Assembly (NCBI GenBank): GCA_944323615.1
Contig: CALUTG010000002.1
Coordinates: 23,341-87,340, forward strand
DNA length: 64,000 nucleotides
DNA from: Candidatus Gastranaerophilales bacterium
GTDB taxonomy: Bacteria; Cyanobacteriota; Vampirovibrionia; Gastranaerophilales; Gastranaerophilaceae
Direction of reading: 5' to 3'
The position numbers and the translations under genes are program-made. The notes under the pieces are model-generated. The model made no database searches. It had not been told where the DNA came from and saw only the letters and a list, made by a program, of their open reading frames with translations. Each line of letters opens with the position of its first letter. Position 1 is the stretch's first letter. Shown in pieces: positions 43,570 through 53,800 of this stretch.

Positions 43570-44310
43570 TTAGAATCCTAATGACATGTTATTTGTTAAT
43601 AATGCCTGTATTAATTGAGGGTTCATAGAAGGATTTCCAAGCATATTTAAAAAGGAAGCATTCTGCTGCGGATTTTGATACCCTGTGATCAAAGATAAAT
43701 CACTTTGATAATTGTTAGAAAACAGATCCCCTAAACCGGCCCTTTGAAGAGTTCTTAAAGCTGCAACTATTTCATCATTTGTAGGCGCTGTCCCGGAAAA
43801 ATCCTTATATTCTTTAAACTCTTGCGGAGAAATATTATCATTTCTGTTAATTTCTCTCATCATATTTTCAATTTTTAAGCGTTCATAATCACTACGCACC
43901 TTCTCGGTTTCAATCACATTTTTATTTCTTATAAATTCTTCTAACGGAGAAGAGTATATTGAATCTTGACATTTGTCCGGTGTTTCCAGACAAGTTTTAC
44001 CTTTAGTTGCGTATTTACTCAAATTTCCGTTCGGAGAAGTTAAAGTTAAGACCTTATCATAATTAGAAATAGCTTCCTCTTTTTTTCCGATTTGAGCCGA
44101 AGACATAGCTAAATAATAGTATGCAAGAGCATTTGCAGGATCTTTCTTAACATAGTCTGTTAACCTTACATAACATTCCGAATAATTTCCGGCCTTATAC
44201 ATTTTTATCAAGCCTGAAAGCTCAGTAGTCGAAGTTTGTTTAGCATTTACTAAACCCACTGTGGAAAACAATACCGCTATAGTCAAAAGCATTAAAAATT
44301 TCTTTTTCAT
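43570..44310 (-). CDS. Secreted TPR protein, function unknown
   Basis: A 246-residue protein with a signal peptide (MKKKFLMLLTIAVLFSTVGLVNA, cut expected after the Ala). A TPR pair follows (residues 33-95: 'YKAGNYSECYVRLTDYVKKDPANALAYYYLAMSSAQIGKKEEAISNYDKVL'), then a linker with a Cys pair and a Gln/Asn-rich C-terminus. It should be periplasmic. It is the first gene of the run that continues into fliW, csrA and two more. Its promoter region carries an inverted repeat (44355-44371). Confidence 0.78.
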   Translation of the reverse strand: MKKKFLMLLTIAVLFSTVGLVNAKQTSTTELSGLIKMYKAGNYSECYVRLTDYVKKDPANALAYYYLAMSSAQIGKKEEAISNYDKVLTLTSPNGNLSKYATKGKTCLETPDKCQDSIYSSPLEEFIRNKNVIETEKVRSDYERLKIENMMREINRNDNISPQEFKEYKDFSGTAPTNDEIVAALRTLQRAGLGDLFSNNYQSDLSLITGYQNPQQNASFLNMLGNPSMNPQLIQALLTNNMSLGF

Positions 44311-44354
44311 AATAATCCTTCTTATTTAAACCTTCTCATATTTATAATATACAC

Positions 44355-44371
44355 CAGAGTTCGTTACTCTG
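44355..44371. promoter_or_regulatory. Inverted repeat in the promoter of the fliW-csrA run
   Basis: CAGAGT, five bases, ACTCTG. It lies just upstream of TATTAT/TATATT hexamers (44344-44351) on the minus strand, so it covers the -35 area. It has no T run and is thus more likely an operator than a terminator. Confidence 0.4.
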
Positions 44372-44403
44372 AATACATCATATAATTGAATTATACACTA
44401 TAT

Positions 44404-45357
44404 TTATACGGATAACAAGGTAGGTGTCAAGAGAAAATTACAAATTTCTTTTTCCAGCCTGCAGCCGTAAATTGCATTAATCTCTTTAATAAAGTAGCAT
44501 GGGCTTGTTACATTAATTTCAATTATTTTTTTATCTATGACATCTAAACCTGCCATTTTTATTCCCATGGCATTCAATTTTTCTGCAACAGGAGTAAATA
44601 GGCTTATATCTTCAGCGGTTAAATTCGATTTCGTCAAGAAATTGTCATTATGGGTATTGAATTTAAAATCGTCATTTCCCGGGAGTTTCTTTACCGTATA
44701 CGGAAGGACTTTATCCCCGAGAGTCAGCACTCTTACGTCACCCTTTTTCACCTCAGGAATAAATCTTTGAACCATGACTAAAGTTGATTCATTATTAGTT
44801 AAAGTATTTATAATTGTTCTTGTGTTAGGATCTCCTTCGTAAAGATACATTACACCGGAACCAAAACAGCGATTAAGCGGCTTTAGAACAATCTGCCTAT
44901 TTTCTTTAAGGAAATTTTCTATATCTTTCAGAGAACTTGTTACAATACAGTCGGTCATATATTCGCTAAATCTTAAGCTGTGCAATTTTTCATTAAAATC
45001 ACGGATTGCAGAAGGAGAATTCACAACCAGAGGTTTAGTAACAAAATCAAACACGTATGTAGCGTTGATGTAATCAATGTCAACAGGAGGATCCGGTCTG
45101 AACATAACGAGATCAAAATCATCTATTAATCTTTCTTCCGGCACGTCTTTATAACAAATATTTTCTTTATTAAGGAAGGTTTCATAACATTTGGCAAAAG
45201 CCTCTTTTCCCCTTAATAAAAGCCCCGGAATTGTTGCTATTTTAACTTCATTTCCTCTGAGTAAAAATTCCTTAATCATCCAGAAATTTGTAACCAGATT
45301 ATTAAATTCAAAATATTTAAGCTCAATTTTATCAATTATAAAAAGTATTTTCTTCAT
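44404..45357 (-). CDS. gshB: Glutathione synthetase (ATP-grasp)
   Basis: Ligates gamma-glutamylcysteine and glycine with ATP. The N-terminal 'MKKILFIIDKIELKYFEFNNLVTNFWMIKEFLLRGNEV' and 'DLVMFRPDPPVDIDYINATYVFD' match GshB. The ATP-grasp region shows 'IVLKPLNRCFGSGVMYL', 'VQRFIPEVKKGDVRVLTLGDKVLP' and 'MAGLDVI...IEINVTSP'. It is 317 residues from the ATG at 45357 (E. coli GshB: 316). The open frame reaches 45402 but the extra 15 residues are not family-like. No gshA is in the window. An inverted repeat GTTAG-CA-CTAAC (45376-45387) precedes it. Confidence 0.88.
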   Translation of the reverse strand: MKKILFIIDKIELKYFEFNNLVTNFWMIKEFLLRGNEVKIATIPGLLLRGKEAFAKCYETFLNKENICYKDVPEERLIDDFDLVMFRPDPPVDIDYINATYVFDFVTKPLVVNSPSAIRDFNEKLHSLRFSEYMTDCIVTSSLKDIENFLKENRQIVLKPLNRCFGSGVMYLYEGDPNTRTIINTLTNNESTLVMVQRFIPEVKKGDVRVLTLGDKVLPYTVKKLPGNDDFKFNTHNDNFLTKSNLTAEDISLFTPVAEKLNAMGIKMAGLDVIDKKIIEINVTSPCYFIKEINAIYGCRLEKEICNFLLTPTLLSV

Positions 45358-45459
45358 TTTCTCACCCCATCCAATGTTAGCACTAACCACAACTTTCCAC
45401 AAGTTATCTTAATTACTTAATCTGGATTTTTTTTTCGTAATGGATTATTATATATAACT

Positions 45460-46482
45460 ATGAGCAGAAAATCTTATGTAAAAGAAAAAAGAGAGGGTTT
45501 CTTTTCAAAGTTTGTAAACTTTGTCCTGACTATTGTAGTAGCATGTGCAATAGGTTCTCAAGTCTGTACTGCTGCAAATAACAACCTTAGAATAGCCCAG
45601 GTAAGCGATGCTCATTTTTCAAGTTTTGAAGAAAATACCTCCTACAAATTTTTAAAGAACTCTACCGAGATACTGGATGACGTAATTTTGCAGATTAACA
45701 CATCCGGCGCATACGATTTTGTAATGTTCACGGGAGATCTGGTTAATAAACCCAAGATAAGTGAACTGGAGAAATTTATCAGTCATGCAGGTAAACTCAT
45801 TTACCCCTGGTATGCAATAGATGGAAACCATGATATTGCAATTGACGGGCCTCTAACCAAGTCAAAATTTATGGAAATTCTTCATAATTCAAATAAAGAC
45901 ATTCCTGCCAAACCTTATTACGCATTCACCCCTAAAAAAGGATTCCGTGTAATCTGCCTTGACAGCATTATTGATTACAAAATAACAACAAACGGGAAAA
46001 TCTCTAAAGATCAGATTGAATGGTTTAAAGAAGAACTCAAAGACTCAAAAAAAGACATTGTAATTATTTGTACCCATGTACCGTTTACAGAACCTTATCC
46101 AAGTTCTGATCACAAACTCTTAAATGAGGATGAAGTCAAAGAAATTTTAAGTACACATAAAAACCCGATAATTGTATTACAAGGGCATTACCATACAACA
46201 AAAGTAAAGCAGGACGGTAATATCTTATATGTTTCAACCCCTTCTTTAGTAACTTATCCGAACGCATTCAGAGTTATTAACATCAACTCAAACAAAAAGA
46301 AGGTGCTTGTTGATGTATTCTTGAAAGAAACTAACCTAAAAGATATTCAGACACGTTCAAAACTCAGACTATTAAACTCATCTCTTACATATGGAGATGA
46401 AAAAGACAGAAATGCTACATATGAATTAAAAAATATAAGGATTAGAAGATGGAAGAATTTAAAATTAAATTCAGAGGCGTAA
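45460..46482 (+). CDS. Calcineurin-like metallophosphoesterase with membrane anchor
   Basis: A 340-residue protein. Residues 19-39 form one hydrophobic segment (VNFVLTIVVACAIGSQVCTA), either an uncleaved anchor or a signal peptide. The phosphoesterase motifs are complete: VSDAHFSS, FTGDLVNK, IDGNHDIA, CTHVP, LQGHYHTT. The catalytic domain should face the periplasm. There is no SD, and AT-rich -10-like hexamers end within eight bases of the ATG. The 3' end overlaps the next gene by 34 bases. Substrate unknown. Confidence 0.88.
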   Translation: MSRKSYVKEKREGFFSKFVNFVLTIVVACAIGSQVCTAANNNLRIAQVSDAHFSSFEENTSYKFLKNSTEILDDVILQINTSGAYDFVMFTGDLVNKPKISELEKFISHAGKLIYPWYAIDGNHDIAIDGPLTKSKFMEILHNSNKDIPAKPYYAFTPKKGFRVICLDSIIDYKITTNGKISKDQIEWFKEELKDSKKDIVIICTHVPFTEPYPSSDHKLLNEDEVKEILSTHKNPIIVLQGHYHTTKVKQDGNILYVSTPSLVTYPNAFRVININSNKKKVLVDVFLKETNLKDIQTRSKLRLLNSSLTYGDEKDRNATYELKNIRIRRWKNLKLNSEA

Positions 46483-47378
46483 GAGGGAGTTATCCGGTAC
46501 CGGATAAAGATTTTTTAAAGTATGGCGGAAATACTGCCTGCGTGGAAGTAAGAGTCGGCGGACATCTTATTATTCTTGATGCCGGCACAGGGTTAATCAG
46601 TCTTGGAAACGAACTTATGCAAAAATATATTGAATCCGGAACAACGATTACGGATAGAACCCCTGTAAGATGTTCCATTCTCTTAAGCCATATTCACCTT
46701 GACCACATTCAGGGATTTCCGTTTTTCAGACCGTCTCACCTTTCCTCAACAAGAATGTCCTTGCTTGGCGGGGTAAATTATAATGAAACATTAGAACAGG
46801 AACTCGCTAAGTTATTATTTACAAAATCTTTCCCGTTAGATTTAGGCGACATCGCTGCGGATTTGAGAATAAGAGATTTAAACGAAACAAACTATGTAAT
46901 TTTTAAAAAAGGGGAAGAATTCCCGATAATAAAGAGGGTAAATGAGCTTCAAGAGGGTGACTTCACAGAAGATGATGTAGTTATAACCTGCTATAAATCA
47001 TATGCCCATCCGCAAAACGGCGTATTTATTTATAAAATTGCTTATAAAGGCAAAACTCTCGTATATGCGACAGACAAAGAAAGCTATCCGGGCGGAGATA
47101 AGAAGCTTATTAAGTTTGCAAAAGGATGCGACTTAATTATACACGATGCTCAATATTCAACAGAAGATTATTTGAGCATCTACGTACCAAAACAGGGATT
47201 CGGACATTCTACGTTTGAAATGGCTCTGGACTGTAAAAAACAAATCGGTGCAAAACAGATGGTATTCTTCCACTATGATCCGGGATATAATGATGAAAAA
47301 CTTGATTTAATGGCGGAAGAATATTCTGATGAAAATGCAATAATGGCATACGAAGGACTTGAGTTATCGCTTTTATGA
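46449..47378 (+). CDS. Metallo-beta-lactamase-fold hydrolase
   Basis: A 309-residue cytoplasmic hydrolase. The motif HIHLDHIQGF is the zinc site; 'YATDKESYPG', 'IIHDAQY' and 'FFHYDPGYND' supply the rest. The start 'FKIKFRGVRGSYPVPDKDFLKYGGNTACVEV' is shared with phosphodiesterases that act on cyclic phosphates (PhnP/CpdP-like). The ATG lies inside the previous gene with AGGATTAGAAG upstream, and the stop overlaps the next start by four bases, so the three genes form one operon. Confidence 0.88.
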   Translation: MEEFKIKFRGVRGSYPVPDKDFLKYGGNTACVEVRVGGHLIILDAGTGLISLGNELMQKYIESGTTITDRTPVRCSILLSHIHLDHIQGFPFFRPSHLSSTRMSLLGGVNYNETLEQELAKLLFTKSFPLDLGDIAADLRIRDLNETNYVIFKKGEEFPIIKRVNELQEGDFTEDDVVITCYKSYAHPQNGVFIYKIAYKGKTLVYATDKESYPGGDKKLIKFAKGCDLIIHDAQYSTEDYLSIYVPKQGFGHSTFEMALDCKKQIGAKQMVFFHYDPGYNDEKLDLMAEEYSDENAIMAYEGLELSLL

Positions 47379-47932
47379 TAAAAAGAATATTTGCATGTTT
47401 ATTTATAACTGTTATTTTCATCTGTTCGGGGTATAAAAAACCGGACAAGTATGTAATTCAGGCTGAAAAGGATGCTTTTTACCACAATAATGTAGGGCTA
47501 AACTACCTGAAAGACAGAATTTATTATGCAGCGATTCAAGAATTTAAAATCGCAATATCTTTATCACCGTCCACACAGGCTTCTGCTATTTTTTATAACA
47601 ATCTGGGAGAGACTTATATCTTTATCGGATACCCCGAGCAGGCAAGACCATGCTTTGAAGATGCAATAAAATTGTACGGATTAAACCTTCAGTATCATAA
47701 GAACTTAATAAAATGTTATAAACTTTTAGGGATAACAGAAAGCAAGCTAAAGGAATTGCAGACAGCTACTGACCCTCTTTCAAGGATCCAGCTTGGAATG
47801 CTCTATATTGAAATGGGAAAAACCAGAAAGGGTATAAACACGTTAGATGAATTTTGTATGGAAGAGCCGGATTTATTGATTACTCCGGCAGTTCGGCAAT
47901 ATATGAAAGAAATAATTGACAAAAGTAAATAA
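47375..47932 (+). CDS. Exported TPR protein, function unknown
   Basis: A 185-residue protein. The N-terminus MIKRIFACLFITVIFICSGYKK is a signal peptide or a lipoprotein signal with a poor lipobox (IFIC). TPR helices follow: 'FYHNNVGLNYLKDRIYYAAIQEFKIAISLSPSTQ', 'FYNNLGETYIFIGYPEQARPCFEDAIKL', 'RIQLGMLYIEMGKTRKGINTLDEFC'. It closes the hydrolase operon. Likely envelope scaffold. Confidence 0.78.
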   Translation: MIKRIFACLFITVIFICSGYKKPDKYVIQAEKDAFYHNNVGLNYLKDRIYYAAIQEFKIAISLSPSTQASAIFYNNLGETYIFIGYPEQARPCFEDAIKLYGLNLQYHKNLIKCYKLLGITESKLKELQTATDPLSRIQLGMLYIEMGKTRKGINTLDEFCMEEPDLLITPAVRQYMKEIIDKSK

Positions 47933-47974
47933 ATTTATTTTCAAATAAGGTTTTAACCCGAGAGAAATACATAC

Positions 47975-48003
47975 TTTACAACAGGTTATAATGATTGTAT
48001 TAT
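47975..48003 (+). promoter_or_regulatory. Promoter of murA
   Basis: TTTACA (47975-47980), 17-base spacer, TATTAT (47998-48003). The leader is about 16 bases and holds the GGAGG of the murA ribosome binding site. Confidence 0.55.
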
Positions 48004-48025
48004 TATATTGTAGATTGGAGGAAAT

Positions 48026-49345
48026 TTGGCAGAGAGATTCAAAATTCAAGGCGGCGAAACATTGAAAGGCGAAGTCTCTATTGGCGGCGCAAAGAACTCT
48101 GTTCTTAAACTTTTAGCCGCAACTATTCTGGTCAAAGGCTCCACCAAAATTTATAACGTGCCTCAATTAACAGATGTTGAAATTATGCTCAACGTATTAT
48201 CTGATTTAGGGGCAAAATATGTTTATAACAAAGAAGAAAAATCCGTTATAATCGATGCTTCAAATATTACGTCAATTACAGCCAAGTATGAGCTTGTAAG
48301 TAAGATGAGAGCATCTTTTATAATTTTAGGTGCTTTAATTTCAAGATGCAGAGAAGCTATTGTTGCACTTCCGGGGGGATGCGCCATCGGGGAAAGAAGG
48401 GTTGACTTCCACATCAAAGGTTTAGAGGCTATGGGCGCTAAAATCAAAATTGAAAACGGTTACGTTCATGCCAAAGCTCCAAAGCTTAAAGGAACAGACA
48501 TTTATCTGGATATCCCGTCAGTAGGCGCAACAGAAAACCTTATGCTCGCATCTGTAACAGCAGAAGGTTCAACAAGAATTCAAAATGCAGCACAAGAGCC
48601 TGAAATCGTTGATCTGGCGAATTTCTTAAATACTCTCGGAGCTGATATATCAGGCGCCGGAACGTCAGAAATTGTAATTAACGGTGTGAAACTTGAAAGT
48701 CTGCACCCTGCTGAATACACAACAATTCCTGATAGAATTGAAGCCGGAACATTTATGGCAGCTGTTGTTGCTACAAGAGGAAAAGCTCTTATAAGAAACG
48801 TATATCCCGCTCATTTAACATTCTTTAACGATAAGTTAATCAAAATGGGTGCAAGTATTAAACTTGCAGAACCGACTGTAATAGAAGTAAGCTGCAAAAA
48901 CAGACTTAATTCAATAAACTTTGTAACCCAGCCTTATCCGGGATTCCCGACCGATTTGCAAGCAATTGCAATGACTCTTCTTACAACTGCTAACGGAGTC
49001 GGTATTATAACTGAAAGTCTTTATGAAAACAGATTTATGCAGGTTCCGGACTTAAGAAGAATGGGGGCTGATATTCATCAGGACAGAAACCATGCCATAG
49101 TAAAAGGAGTTAAAAACCTAACCGGCGCAACTGTGGTAGCAAGTGATTTAAGAGCGGGAGCCGCCCTTGTTATAGCAGCTCTTATGGCAGACGGGGAGTC
49201 TAATGTTGAAAAACTCCACCACATTGACAGAGGTTATGAAGCTTTTGAATATAAACTGCGCCAGCTTGGAGCAAAAATCGTCAGATATGATGATAATGAA
49301 GTTACTAATTTAACTAAGGGGGTGCTGAATGAGTCCCGCTTATAA
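48026..49345 (+). CDS. murA: UDP-N-acetylglucosamine 1-carboxyvinyltransferase
   Basis: First committed step of peptidoglycan synthesis, transferring enolpyruvate from PEP to UDP-GlcNAc. It starts at a TTG with GGAGG five bases upstream. 'GGETLKGEVSIGGAKNSVLKLLAAT' holds the catalytic Lys and Asn, and 'ALPGGCAIGERRVDFHIKGL' holds the reactive Cys. So the enzyme should be fosfomycin-sensitive (some family members have Asp here). 439 residues, full length. It overlaps the next gene by 17 bases. Confidence 0.97.
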   Translation: MAERFKIQGGETLKGEVSIGGAKNSVLKLLAATILVKGSTKIYNVPQLTDVEIMLNVLSDLGAKYVYNKEEKSVIIDASNITSITAKYELVSKMRASFIILGALISRCREAIVALPGGCAIGERRVDFHIKGLEAMGAKIKIENGYVHAKAPKLKGTDIYLDIPSVGATENLMLASVTAEGSTRIQNAAQEPEIVDLANFLNTLGADISGAGTSEIVINGVKLESLHPAEYTTIPDRIEAGTFMAAVVATRGKALIRNVYPAHLTFFNDKLIKMGASIKLAEPTVIEVSCKNRLNSINFVTQPYPGFPTDLQAIAMTLLTTANGVGIITESLYENRFMQVPDLRRMGADIHQDRNHAIVKGVKNLTGATVVASDLRAGAALVIAALMADGESNVEKLHHIDRGYEAFEYKLRQLGAKIVRYDDNEVTNLTKGVLNESRL

Positions 49346-49664
49346 GAGATGGTATGACCATGACCCTAAATTGCTTGAAGTTATTGAGCTTTTAAAAAAC
49401 TATCAGGATGAACTTAGAGAACATGCTGTAGTATTTTTAGATAAGCTTGAAGAAAAAGTTTCTAAAGAAGCTCTGGATAGGTTTTATGATCTTGTGAAGC
49501 CTGTCAATGGTTCCAGATGGTATGATAAAGACCCTATTATTTCTAAAACCGTAGAAATCTTAAGGGTTGTTCCGCCGGAAGTTCAAAGCTCCTGCGCTGA
49601 AAGATTTATTTCCGCTATAAAAGAAATGGGAATTGAATACGAAAGCCCAAATTTTAAAGAATAG
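49329..49664 (+). CDS. Small protein with duplicated RWYDxDP motif, function unknown
   Basis: A 111-residue protein whose ATG lies inside the end of murA, with AAGGGGG upstream. The two halves are alike: 'KRWYDHDPKLLEVIELLKN' near residue 6 and 'SRWYDKDPIISKTVEILRV' near residue 61, each followed by a helical stretch with Val/Phe and Leu. So it is an internal duplication of about 55 residues. No signal peptide. The tight coupling with murA suggests a cell-wall role, but nothing else supports it. Confidence 0.78.
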   Translation: MSPAYKRWYDHDPKLLEVIELLKNYQDELREHAVVFLDKLEEKVSKEALDRFYDLVKPVNGSRWYDKDPIISKTVEILRVVPPEVQSSCAERFISAIKEMGIEYESPNFKE

Positions 49665-49676
49665 AAAACCGATAAG

Positions 49677-49704
49677 TTGACATTCCAAGTTTATTTGATA
49701 TTTT
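49677..49704 (+). promoter_or_regulatory. Promoter of the anchored amidohydrolase gene
   Basis: A perfect TTGACA (49677-49682), 16-base spacer, TATTTT (49699-49704). The leader is about 30 bases without a clear SD. Confidence 0.5.
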
Positions 49705-49739
49705 TATGGTGTAAGTGTATCCTTGGTAAGTGTGTCTGA

Positions 49740-50825
49740 ATGAAAGTAGATAATTGGGAACATTATTATAGTGTAAGACCAGTTTTTATGGGTAAAATCA
49801 TAGATTCTCATGCTCATATTGGCAGGCATGACAATAGAAACTACAGCAAAAGTGATCTTGATATTTTTGTAAAATCAGAGCTTCCTAATAAAGACTCCGT
49901 CGAAAAAATGATTGTATCGAATTTGGATGTTCTGCACGGAATAAAAGATGAATTTGAAGGGAATAAAGCAGCTTTAGAGACTTTTAAAGATAGCAAAAGC
50001 TATGCCCTTTTAGCTTCCTGTAACCCTAAAGACGGGGATATTTCAAAAATAGAGAAACTTTTTAAAGAATATCCGAATGATTTTGTGGGGCTTAAATTCC
50101 ATTCCGATATACAACAGCTGAACCTGGCAGATAAAAGATATGAACCATATATGAAGTTTGCCTCTGATAACAATTTGCCCTGCTTATTTCACAGTCAGGT
50201 TAATACTTTTCAGGACGGAAAAGTCAATCCGGGAGTACGACACATTTCCGACCCTGAAAGCATTTACACACTTGCAAAGAAATATCCTAAAACACCCGTT
50301 GTAATGGCTCATCTGGGCGCCGGCTGGAGAGAAGCACATGATAAAGCAACTGATATTCTGGTTGAATCAATAAAAAAAGGAGATGCAAACCTTTATGCAG
50401 ACGTGTCCTGGGTTGATATAGATGATGCTCAGACTCATATTGTTAATGCTATAAAACGCTTAAAAGGAATTGGAGACAAAGATTGGACTTACGGAGACCA
50501 ATCATGCAGGCTTATGTTCGGGACGGATGCCCCGCTTGCAAGATTTCAGGGAAACGATGCTATAAAAACATATACAGATTTTATTGAAAGAATTAAAACT
50601 TCTATCAGGAATGATAAAGATTTAATGCCGGAGGCTGATAAAATTATTGATGACTTGTTTTATAACAATGCTAAGAAGTTATATCTAACCAAGAAACAAA
50701 CTCCAACGACTGAGCAGCCGCCTCGTTCAAAATATAAAGCTCTATTATGGGCTTTAGCTGCAGCAATAGCAGTTATATCAGGAATTACGATATATAAAAG
50801 CAAACACTCAGATTCCAAGAGATGA
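49740..50825 (+). CDS. Amidohydrolase-family protein with C-terminal membrane anchor
   Basis: A 361-residue protein. The metal-dependent hydrolase core shows IIDSHAHIG near residue 20, 'VGLKFHSDIQQLNL', 'CLFHSQVN', 'VVMAHLGAGW' and 'LMFGTDAPLARF', as in the amidohydrolase_2 / TIM-barrel group. A hydrophobic helix (ALLWALAAAIAVISGITIY) followed by Lys-rich residues ends the chain, a tail anchor. The catalytic part would thus be held at the inner face of the membrane. The substrate is unknown. No SD precedes the ATG, so the start is moderately sure. Confidence 0.82.
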   Translation: MKVDNWEHYYSVRPVFMGKIIDSHAHIGRHDNRNYSKSDLDIFVKSELPNKDSVEKMIVSNLDVLHGIKDEFEGNKAALETFKDSKSYALLASCNPKDGDISKIEKLFKEYPNDFVGLKFHSDIQQLNLADKRYEPYMKFASDNNLPCLFHSQVNTFQDGKVNPGVRHISDPESIYTLAKKYPKTPVVMAHLGAGWREAHDKATDILVESIKKGDANLYADVSWVDIDDAQTHIVNAIKRLKGIGDKDWTYGDQSCRLMFGTDAPLARFQGNDAIKTYTDFIERIKTSIRNDKDLMPEADKIIDDLFYNNAKKLYLTKKQTPTTEQPPRSKYKALLWALAAAIAVISGITIYKSKHSDSKR

Positions 50826-50895
50826 AAATATTGAAAATTTGCTTAATTTAAGCTAATATAATGAACAAAAGAGCCTTATATACCGGAATTTCGTC

Positions 50896-53800
50896 ATGAA
50901 GCTTGAATACTCCTCATTTTTTGACACCTTTGTCAGAAATATAAAAAAACAAAAAAGTTTTACATTGACCGGATTGACTTCTTTCAGCCGGCTTTTGTTG
51001 TTGAGGTATATTTATAAACTATCAGGTAAAAAAATACTCCTGATAACATCTACAGAGCAGACCGGAAGCAAGTATGAGACTGATTTGAAGAAGCTTTTCA
51101 ATCTGGAATCTGTTTTACTGCCTTTTCAAAATATTTCACCATACGAGACTTTGCCGGGAAATATTTATGATTATCAAAAACAGGTCTCAATACTTCTTTC
51201 CAAACCTGAAATTGTAATTGCACCGATTAGAGTTTTAACGGAGAAATTTCCGGAATACAGATTTTTTAAAGAAAATTCGCTTAACCTTAAAATCGGAGAT
51301 TCTATAAGCCAGCAGGAGCTTTTAAAAACCCTTATCCGTCTTGGTTATAAACGTTCTACAATGGTTTCAGATATGGGAGAATTTTCTATAAGAGGAGATA
51401 TTTCAGATATATTCTCTCTTGATGAAAACCCCGTAAGAATTGAGTTCTGGGGAGATGAAATCGTTGATATAAGATTTTTTAATAACGAAACTCAAAAATC
51501 GATAGAAAAGATTAAGTGGGTAAATATAAAACCGATTTATAAATTTATTTTACCTCCGGAACCTCCAAAAGAATTCTCCCAAAAACTAAAAGAACAATTT
51601 AACGAGGAAGGGTATTTTGAGGGCGTAAATGTTTATCAATCCTATTTCAACTCCAATCTTGTAAGCATTTTAGACTATTTTGACGACTATATTATACTTT
51701 ATGACGAATACGCAGAACTCACAGCCAAGCTTACTCAAATTGACGAAGGTTTAATTAATTCCTACAACGAAGGATTAAAACTTAATCTAATTGAGCCGTT
51801 AAAAGAAATTAATCACTTTACGGATACGGAAATTATTCAAAAAACAGCCGGTTTTCAAAAGATTTCGCTTAATAACTTCTTGTCAGATGAGACAAACGAA
51901 GTTATTGATATTGATTCAAGAAATATCCCTATTTTTGATGCTGATATGGATAAGGCGGCGGAATTCATCCTTGAAAGGAAGAATTATCAAATAACTGTCG
52001 CAACTGATTACAAAGAGAGAGTAAAAGAGGTTTTTGGCGAATACGGAATTTTTAATATTGAATACATAGATAATATAAATTCTATGGGAACAGAGATTCC
52101 GGACGGAAAAATCATTATTATTACAGACAGAGAACTTTTTAATAAAAGGCAGAAAGAAGTTCCGTCCGGAAGAAAGCGCAAGTACAAAGAAAAAGCCGAA
52201 TATATTGAAAGTATTAATGATATTAAAGAAGGCGAATACGTAGTCCATACGATTCACGGGGTCGGAATCTATCAAGGACTTACCAAGCAGGAATTTGACG
52301 GACAGTTAAAAGATTATCTGACGATAGAATACGCAAATAAGGATAAGCTCCATATTCCTGCAGAACAGATTAATATGCTTTGCAGATACAGAGGCTCCGG
52401 ACAAATTAAGCCTAAACTTTCCAGAATGGGCGGCTCTGATTGGGAGAATACGAAAACCCGAGTCAAAAAAGAAGTAGAAACAATAGCTTACGACCTTTTA
52501 AGGCTCTATGCAAGAAGGAAAATGCAGGAAGGAATAGCCTTTGCAGAAGACTCTCCGCTCCAGCTTGAAATGGAGGATGCTTTTGAATATATTGAAACAC
52601 CGGATCAGGCTAAGGCTATAAATGAAGTAAAATCCGATATGGAATCCTCAACTCCTATGGACAGGCTTATTTGCGGAGATGTAGGGTTTGGAAAAACAGA
52701 GGTCGCAATGCGCGCGATGTTTAAAGCTGTAACCTCACTAAAGCAGGTCGCAGTAATCGTCCCGACGACAGTACTTGCGCTTCAGCATTATCAGACAATA
52801 TCAGACAGGTTCAAGCCTTTCGGGATTAATGTTGAACTGCTTTGCAGATTCAGAAGCCCAAAAGAACAAAAAGAAACACTTAAAAATCTTGCAACGGGTA
52901 AATGTGATGTTGTTGTCGCAACTCACAGGTTGTTACAGGACAATATTTTCTTTAAAGATTTAGGACTCCTCGTTATTGATGAAGAGCATAGATTCGGTGT
53001 AAGGCATAAAGAAAAACTAAAAGAATTCAGAGAAAATATTGATATTATCTCAATGTCAGCTACGCCTATTCCGAGAACTCTATATATGTCATTATCCGGA
53101 ATAAAAGACATTTCTATAATTAACACCCCTCCGCAAAACAGGCTTCCAATAAAGACTTATGTCGGAGAGTACAACGAACAGACAGTAAAAAATGCCATCA
53201 TAAATGAATTAGACAGAGACGGACAAGTGTTCTATCTTTATAACAGGGTAGAAACTATTGAAGAATTTCGACTTGAGCTACAAAAACTCGTTCCAAATGC
53301 CAGAATCGCAGTCGGACACGGACAATTAAGCGAAAAGCAGCTGGAAGAAGTTATAATAGGGTTTGATAACCACGAAAGCGATATCCTGCTTTGTACAACA
53401 ATTATTGAAAACGGGTTAGATATACCGAATGCCAACACAATAATTATCCATGAAGCCGACAAACTCGGTCTTGCTCAGCTTTACCAGCTTCGAGGAAGGG
53501 TCGGAAGAAGCGAAAAGCAGGCTTATTGTTACTGTTTATACAAAAAGAACAAGGAACTTACTCAAGAAGCTTCAGAACGACTAAAAGCAATTAAAGAATT
53601 TACCACGCTGGGCAGCGGATACAGAATTGCTATGCGGGATGTAGAGATAAGAGGTGTCGGAAATATTTTAGGAACCAAACAGCACGGACATATGGTAAAT
53701 GTCGGTTTTGATACCTACTGCCAGCTTCTTGAAGAAACAGTACAGGAACTTAAGGGAGAGGGGGTAAAAACCGTTAAGCCTGCTATAGTTGATATTAATG

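Noticed and set aside
45391..45408. TTTCCACAA near 45395 as a DnaA box, and rnpA as a sign of the replication origin
   Set aside because: A single imperfect box, no cluster, no dnaA, dnaN or rpmH nearby. There is no support for an origin in this window.
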